A DNA stretch of 64,000 nucleotides, taken from the NCBI GenBank assembly GCA_965644295.1, contig CBFFRP010000072.1, forward strand, positions 62,001-126,000, read 5' to 3'. Shown here one piece after another: positions 57,701 through 64,000 of the stretch. Source of the DNA: Paraphysomonas bandaiensis (lineage: Eukaryota; Chrysophyceae). Under the pieces are notes generated by a model. It did no database searches. It saw only the letters and a list, made by a program, of their open reading frames with translations, and was not told where the DNA came from. Positions within the stretch are counted from its first letter, which is position 1; every line of letters starts with the position of its first letter. A program made the translations under genes and the position numbers.

Positions 57701-60653
57701 ATGAAAGGATATGGAGTTTGAGCATTCGAAGCTCCTTGAATACCTTCTCAGCTACGCTACTGAACACTGAATACTTTGATTCAAGTGTAGCTTCGATACT
57801 ACATGAATCAACCAAAGCTAGTAATTCCGTTCCAATATCATATAGTTTATAGACACTTCTAGACCATTCTGAGTGATCCCCAGTAATTTCCCTGACTCGA
57901 TCTTCATGATTCCTCACCCCACTACTGGCACAAGTCATTAACAATGTACACTTCATATGCAACACAAGATGTTCCCATTTCTTTCTTCCAATTTCATCTG
58001 AAGAGCAAGACTCTAATTTTCCTGCAAGATTTTGTAGCATGCATATCTGTGCATCCACACACCCTTGGATCCCTAGATGCGAGAAGAGCTGATAGGTATC
58101 TGGTACTGCATTGAATGATCCAATTGTCGTTGGCTCAGAAAAAGAATCACGCCACAGCTCAAGAGTGGAGAAGAGTAAGCTTTGAATAGTAGGGTTGTCA
58201 GAGGTGTCTTCGTATTGAGCAAACTTCCACCGCAAAAGTAATACACAGCATTGACACCTCTGGCGAACTGAAAGAGAAAATTTTTTTAGAACGGATTCTA
58301 CATATTCGGTGGCTTCAGTATTAGTTCTTGAAGGAATTAAAAAATGTTCCAAATCTTTCACTGCCTGATGATATCTGTCGTAGATGTCGCCACTTTTTCC
58401 TTCCCACATGCACGTGGACAACGCAGTTAATCGAAATATATACACATCACTGTCCGGCACAAAGCTATACGATTCAAACAAATCAGTGATAAACTGTACT
58501 GTCCTCTCTATAATTTCGGAATCACATGTGCGATGATGTTCCTGCAAGCTGGTACACAGCTCTTCGAACACATCAGACAAAAAAGTCTCTGAAGGCAAAA
58601 TGCTTCTACATTCTTTCAAAGAACTCACGTGAACTCTCGCTACTAACAACTGAGGACAGTTACCGTCGCTTAGATGCCGGGAAGCATATTCAATCATGCA
58701 CCGTGAATATAGCTTACTTAGTCGCTGTTGACTCTCAGGAGGTGCACTCAACTCGCAGCAAAGAGGTAAACTGAAGTGCAGCAACGAAGCCGCCTCGTCA
58801 ACACATTCATTCTTCAACCACAAAGTCACCAGCTGAGTGAGCATAGAATAAATAACACATCCAAGAGCCTCTCGACATTGCAGCCGTTTGGTCTCATCCA
58901 TTTGTCCTGTTTTTTCAGTGCTTCCAACAAGGGTGGCCACTGAAGAGATAAAACTGAAAGCAGATTCGCTAAGAGCAATATTCCACTCATTTCGGAGACT
59001 TTTATCCGAATCTCCAACGAACTTCGTTAGACCCGATATAAAGTACTTAAACATCGTTTCACTCCAGGAAGTATCTAGGTATTCCCAACTAAGACAAGCC
59101 GAGAAAGCTGTCATGGAAAGTGACAATAACTGCACCACAACAACTGGGTGCATATCACACGAACTAGCCTTGAGGAAACATGATGCAAGCAGTTTCGTTG
59201 CAAAGTCTCCACAAACAGTAGCACTACCACTTCCTTCATTATCAGATTTTACGAACTGCTCAATGATAACCCTAAACCCATTCGAAATCGGTGCGTTTGC
59301 ACCACTAGGACTAGTCTCGAATTCAGAGCTCTCAGTAACCATAACTGATACGCATAATTTGCTGATGAGGGTTTTGTCAGCTGTCCGTAGCTCAGCATAA
59401 GGAATAGTCAATACGCTATTCACATCTCTATGATGTGTATCTGTAGATATATCATGATTCTCATATTCAAGGATGAGCTTTACCAGCTCCCACTGCCATG
59501 TGGTTTGATGCATAGCATGTCTAGTACACCACATCCGGACAAAGTCACATGCTATTCGCCAACCAGTATCAGCACAACCAGTTCCTTTAAGTGCTCCAGA
59601 TATAGCACGTGACTTAAGCTCATATGCCCAATACAGAGCCATGCGGGCAGTCAGGCTACTCTGAGATACAGATTCACACGAATCACTATTTCGCGACTTC
59701 ACATTCTCAGCCAGAGAAGACAGAAACTCCACCGTCTGAGAACATAAAAGCTTCAGCTGATCCGTTCGGCCGGACTTCACAAGAGTAACCATTTGGTGGG
59801 TGATCTACAATATAATACTTAGTGCGGATAGGCAACTCAGAGAGCACATACCGTTTCCAGTGTATCTCCAACTATACGGGAGGAAAAATCAGGGGATAAC
59901 GCTGCAAACAACTGCACCCTCACCGCACGAGACATGCCTACATCTCCATCAGACATATCTGCCATTGCGCACCAAGTAGAAGCAGCATCCAAGGTATGAG
60001 CTCTAATAGCTGCTCCAGATACCGTGTCTGCACATACTTTCGACATGATGTTCTCTGTAAGGGAAACTTGAATGCAACGCCCAACACACTCCATATCCGC
60101 CTTACTAGCACCCCGAGGAGAAGATTTCAAAACTCGGGGTAACCCCGCAATTAAACTGACCAGAACCTGGATCATTTTCCACGTATTGCTCTCGCAATCA
60201 GGGCGGTCACAGACGCTTCCTGCACATTGCGCACAGGCTTCCACAAGCTGCAGTAGTCCTCGTCCCTGTATAATAGGTAACGAAATTGGAGAAAATATAT
60301 ATTGTACACAAAACCTCCACTATTGAAGTCGCTTTGGCTAAAGTAAAAGTTAAAAGTTTGCAGTATTTCGCCAATGTTCCTTGAGGGGCAGCAGGCAGAG
60401 CAGATGCCATAGCAGTGGACAGCCCAACGATACATCGACACCATTTGTTCTTAGTATTCGGCTTGTCTTGACTCCATAACTTCAATATTTTACTTAACGC
60501 ACTATGAATTGTGGTACATATGTCAGTTGGTTTCGCTTTATATATGTATGAATGAAGCTCTGGTAGAAAACTTTCAATTGAATTACAACACAGCTGAGTG
60601 TCTGTAATATCCCCTTCTAGAAGAGACTTCACCTTCTTGTGTACATCACTCAT
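54720..60653 (-). CDS. ESPL1: Separase (peptidase C50) with internal SAP motif
   Basis: Exons 60315-60653, 59852-60265, 55237-59804, 55111-55188 and 54720-55059 (introns 47-51 bp); 1912 residues. Separase is the caspase-like protease that cuts cohesin at anaphase. The first about 1500 residues are helical, as in the alpha-solenoid of the family. The C50 domain contains LILDEAMQALPWETLP, SRVPGL and GYVGERPP, then the catalytic dyad: His1788 in YCGHGSG and Cys1814 in LWGCSSG. GNLWDVTDKDIDK closes the domain. The last two splices were set by restoring these blocks. At about residues 1579-1611 there is a SAP-like motif. The ATG at 60653 is the first plausible start; an extra upstream exon cannot be excluded. 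Confidence 0.93.
55724..55823 (-). other. SAP-like motif within separase
   Basis: Encodes VGRMKVVELRQELKDAGLET followed by SGKKADLVERL. This has the two amphipathic helices and the glycine/K-x-x-L-V-x-R-L ending of SAP (SAF-A/B, Acinus, PIAS) DNA-binding motifs. It lies between the helical region and the protease, followed by an acidic linker of about 40 residues. Confidence 0.75.
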
Positions 60654-61277
60654 GATTGAATTAATTTCTTCCTCAAGAGGTGACACGGAACTCTACATAT
60701 CATAGAATAACATGCATGAGGATGTTTAATGAACTCTAGAACTGGAAATTTGAACTCTGTATGATATATCCGGTACCGGCTACAATAATAATGGATGTTG
60801 TGTACTCCACAGAATAATACGTACGAATATATGTGGTGGTATGTCAGTTGGATGAAAGCTCCTGCTGGTGCTGTATGTAGTGATGTGCTATATTGGATTT
60901 ATGATCAAAACTTGGAAGGCAATTTTCGCAAATTTCGGAATTCTGAGTACAAGAAAAATAAAAAACATGCGTTTTTTATACTTTTATTGCTATGGATATA
61001 CAGCAGTAGGTATGAATCTGGAGGGTATGGAAACTCTCTAAAAAAATGGAATGCTGATTTGAGAGAAAAATGTGGCTAAAAAATCATATTCGTGCGTGCG
61101 ATGCTGTTGGTAGCAAGCGCTTCCACACACAGTAACAATATTAGCATACATGACTTGGGGATATTTTGATCATAATAATTATAACAAAGTGTGTTCATAG
61201 GTATTAATATACCATAATACGACACGGGTTTGCAAATTTGTTGAGTTTGAGCCCTGAATTACGAAGGATAGTTCACG
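60654..61277. other. Divergent intergenic region
   Basis: Upstream of separase and OGDH. It has the reverse promoter word ACAGCAGT at 61010-61017. The frame at 60795-61079 (+) is tryptophan/lysine-rich with no family signal and is not supported as a gene. Confidence 0.5.
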
Positions 61278-64000
61278 ATGTGGCGAAGTGTAAGAGCTAA
61301 TTGGAAGGGTAGGCACTACATCAACTGAAATATATATATATTCATATTGTCGTGTGTATATTTAGGAATCGCAAGGGTGTCTTGTCTAAATAAGCCGTCC
61401 TCACATGGCCCAAAGTTTGCGGTGGCGAGATTTTCAACGGAAGTGGATTCCTTTCTTTCTGGATCGAGTTCAGTGTATGTCGATCAAATGTATAGTGCAT
61501 GGAAAAAAGACCCCAAGAGGTGCTATACTTTTATTTAACTTTTCGTTGAATAAAATAATTTGTTTATAGCGTCCATTCTTCGTGGGCGGCATATTTCACC
61601 AATCAAGATGCAGGGTTAAGTGTAGAGGAATCTTTTTCATCCCCCGGGGCTGGTGGCTCCATCCAATCATCTCATCGTGATGGAAAAGTTGCATCTGATA
61701 CCCTTGCTTTGGCTTATTTAATTCGTGCCTATCAAGTTCGTGGGCATGAAGTAGCAAATCTGGACCCTTTAGGGCTACATTCTTTCCGCGATTCTAATGG
61801 TGCTCCTGCCGAGTTGGACTATCGCTACTACGGCTTCACCGAGGACGATTTGGACAGAAAGTTGAATTTAATGGCTAACGTTAGTGGTGGTCACACAGGC
61901 TTCTTGGAGCAGCTTCGATCCACGGAGAGCATAACACTGCGTCAAGTATTAGCTGAACTTAAGAAAACATATTGCGGTGATTTAGGAGTGGAGTATATGC
62001 ATATTGGATCTCGTGAGAAATGCAACTGGATTCGTAGTAAAGTCGAGCAGCCGAAATGGTTGAAATATGAACGTGAAACCATACTGCATATTTATGAACG
62101 CCTTTGCTATGCGGATCGTTTTGAAAAGTTTTTGGGCAATAAGTTCAACACTGCAAAGCGATTTGGCGTGGAGGGCGCTGAAAGCTGCATCACTGGGATG
62201 AAGAGCTTGATTGACAGGGGGTCTGAATTGGGGATTGAAACTTTTGTGTTGGCTATGCCTCACCGAGGCCGCTTAAACGTGCTTGCTAATGTTCTACGAA
62301 AGCCTATGCCTCTTATTTTCAAAGAATTCGAGGGAACGCACTATGATTTGGAAGAATATATGGACAATGCCTTCTCTTACTCTAGCGATGTGAAGTATCA
62401 CCTTGGGACATCGATGGACCGGACTTATCCTGACGGTCGCAAAATTCACTTGTCGTTGTTACCGAATCCTTCTCACTTAGAGGCAGTAGATCCTGTGGCG
62501 GCGGGCAAGACCCGTGCTAAACAATTTTTCTCCGGTAACCGGGAGGAAGATAAGCTGAAGCATATGGCGGTAGTTATGCATGGGGACGCTGCATTTGCTG
62601 GCCAGGGAGTCGTTTACGAAACCATGCAGCTTTCTCGTGTACCTGATTTTGCCGTTGGCGGTACAGTTCATGTTATCGTTAATAACCAGGTTGGGTTTAC
62701 GACGAACCCAGATAATGCACGCTCCACGATGTACTCATCTGATCTGGGCAAGGCGTTCAACATCCCCATTTTCCACTGCAACGGTGACGATCCTCTCGCT
62801 GTGAGCACGGCATTTGAAATGGCTGTGGAGTGGCGCCAACAGTATGGTGAGGATTGTATTATTGATGTGGTTTGTTACCGACGATATGGTCATAATGAGC
62901 TGGACCAACCCATGTTCACACAACCTGAGATGTACAACATAATTTCAGGTCATCCTGATGCAACCACTGTTATGGAAAATCGCATGCTTGCCCAGGGAAA
63001 GGCCACTAAAGAAGAACTAGATGCTATCAAAAAGAAGGTCGATGAAACCTTGGAAGCCGAATTTGCGGCGTCAAAAACATGGCCTAACCCGAAGGATTCA
63101 GATTGGCTGACAACTAAGTGGAAGGGGTTTAAGTCGCCCCGACAACTGTCACTTATACGTGAAACTGGTTACGATATCAACAAGTTGAAGGAAATTGGTC
63201 TGAAAGCTACTGAAGTGCCAGAAGACTTTACCCTCCACAAACAGTTGAAAAAGATTTATAATGCACGGAAGAAAGTGATTGAGGAAGGTAAAGGTATCGA
63301 CTGGGGTACTGCCGAAAGTTTAGCTTTTGGTACGTTGCTTATGGAAGGCAACCACGTTCGCTTGACCGGTCAAGATGTTCAGCGGGGTACATTTTCACAT
63401 CGTCATGCTGTAGTGGTTGATCAGAATTCGGGTGAACTCTATACTCCATTGAATCATTTGGCGAAATTTAGATCTACCTCTGACAATTTAAAATGTGATG
63501 GGGAAACACAGGCGGAATTCACTTGCCGTAACTCCATATTATCTGAATTTGCTGTGCTTGGTTTTGAACATGGCTATTCTCTGGAGAACCCTAATATGCT
63601 AGTTGTGTGGGAAGCTCAATTTGGTGACTTCGTCAATGGGGCTCAGGTCATGATCGATCAATTTATTACTTCAGGAGAAGATAAATGGCTGCGTCAGTGT
63701 GGTCTCGTAATGCTTTTACCTCATGGCTATGATGGTCAAGGGGCTGAGCACTCAAGCTGTCGTGTAGAAAGATTCCTACAAATGGTTAACGAAGATTCTG
63801 ATGTTGTTCCCTGTATGACCAAGGGGGAGAGAATGCAGATTCAGACTTGTAATATGCAGATAGTGAATTGCACAACTCCTGCTAATTACTACCACGTGCT
63901 TCGTCGCCAAGTTCACAGAGAATTCAGAAAGCCACTTATTGTTGTGTCTCCAAAGAGTTTACTCCGAGAGAAGAAATGTACATCGAGTTTGGAAGAAATG
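61278..64000 (+). CDS. OGDH: 2-oxoglutarate dehydrogenase E1, 3' end outside window
   Basis: Exons 61278-61308, 61366-61519 and 61570 to beyond 64000 (introns 57 and 50 bp). The first exon and the start of the second encode a basic, serine-rich mitochondrial targeting sequence. Mature sequence begins FLSGSSSVYVDQMYSAWKKD, the conserved OGDH N-terminal motif. SVHSSWAAYF is rebuilt by the second splice. Thiamine-diphosphate enzyme blocks follow: LAYLIRAYQVRGHEVANLDP, GMPHRGRLNVLANVLRKP, GDAAFAGQGVVYET, VIVNNQVGFTTNP and CNGDDPLAV. Later GQDVQRGTFSHRHAV and EFGYS-like EHGYSLENPNM mark the transketolase-type pyrimidine-binding half. The enzyme runs the committed decarboxylation of the TCA cycle in mitochondria. 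About 230 C-terminal residues are missing. Confidence 0.96.

Noticed and set aside
60795-61079. 94-codon ORF upstream of OGDH
   Set aside because: Tryptophan- and lysine-rich, in AT-rich DNA, with no family signal and lying in a divergent promoter.

Overview
The window is nuclear DNA from a compact, unicellular, flagellated eukaryote. Genes are densely packed on both strands. About 56 spliceosomal introns can be placed, nearly all 44-70 bp with GT..AG ends. Coding exons have a moderate base composition, while introns and intergenic DNA are AT-rich. A CFAP161-type axonemal protein, a kinesin-14 and a metazoan-style histone hairpin-binding protein (SLBP) point to a flagellated protist. Gene content would suit a stramenopile or another chromist-like lineage, but nothing here fixes the taxon. 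No tRNA, rRNA or CRISPR was seen.

Layout. 1-9 kb: kinesin-14 (5' end cut off), a calmodulin-like EF-hand protein, a decayed hAT transposon, a CPPED1-like phosphatase and a GT64 glycosyltransferase. 9-24 kb: a direct-repeat-flanked element, a GT4 glycosyltransferase, TRAP-beta, a signal-peptide polytopic membrane protein, SLBP, SRP receptor alpha, a four-repeat Myb protein and a doubtful small gene. 24-36 kb: farnesyl/geranylgeranyltransferase alpha, a membrane-anchored JmjC protein, an intact-ended hAT element with a second element nested in it, an EF-hand Na/Ca exchanger and a J-domain/multi-TM/CUE protein. 36-47 kb: an isoaspartyl peptidase/asparaginase, a sulfotransferase, a PC-esterase/TBL-like secreted protein, a transposon with long terminal inverted repeats, CFAP161 and a GT8-like glycosyltransferase. 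47-64 kb: an MTHFR-like enzyme with a C-terminal membrane anchor, an unresolved gene, a REXO-type exonuclease, separase carrying a SAP motif, and 2-oxoglutarate dehydrogenase E1 (3' end cut off).

The genes are not an operon-like pathway. Many products act in the secretory pathway: SRP receptor, TRAP-beta, J-domain/CUE protein, JmjC, GT64, GT8, sulfotransferase and TBL-like protein. Another group serves division and the cytoskeleton: kinesin-14, separase, SLBP and CFAP161. Most exon models were rebuilt by hand from splice signals, reading phase and family motifs, and the exon sums are multiples of three.

The most interesting signals are: an 8-mer, ACTGCTGT, found about 16 times outside coding sequence and concentrated upstream of start codons; a SAP motif inside separase; a J-domain/multi-TM/CUE architecture; GC-AG introns supported by protein motifs; and nested transposons with exact target-site duplications.
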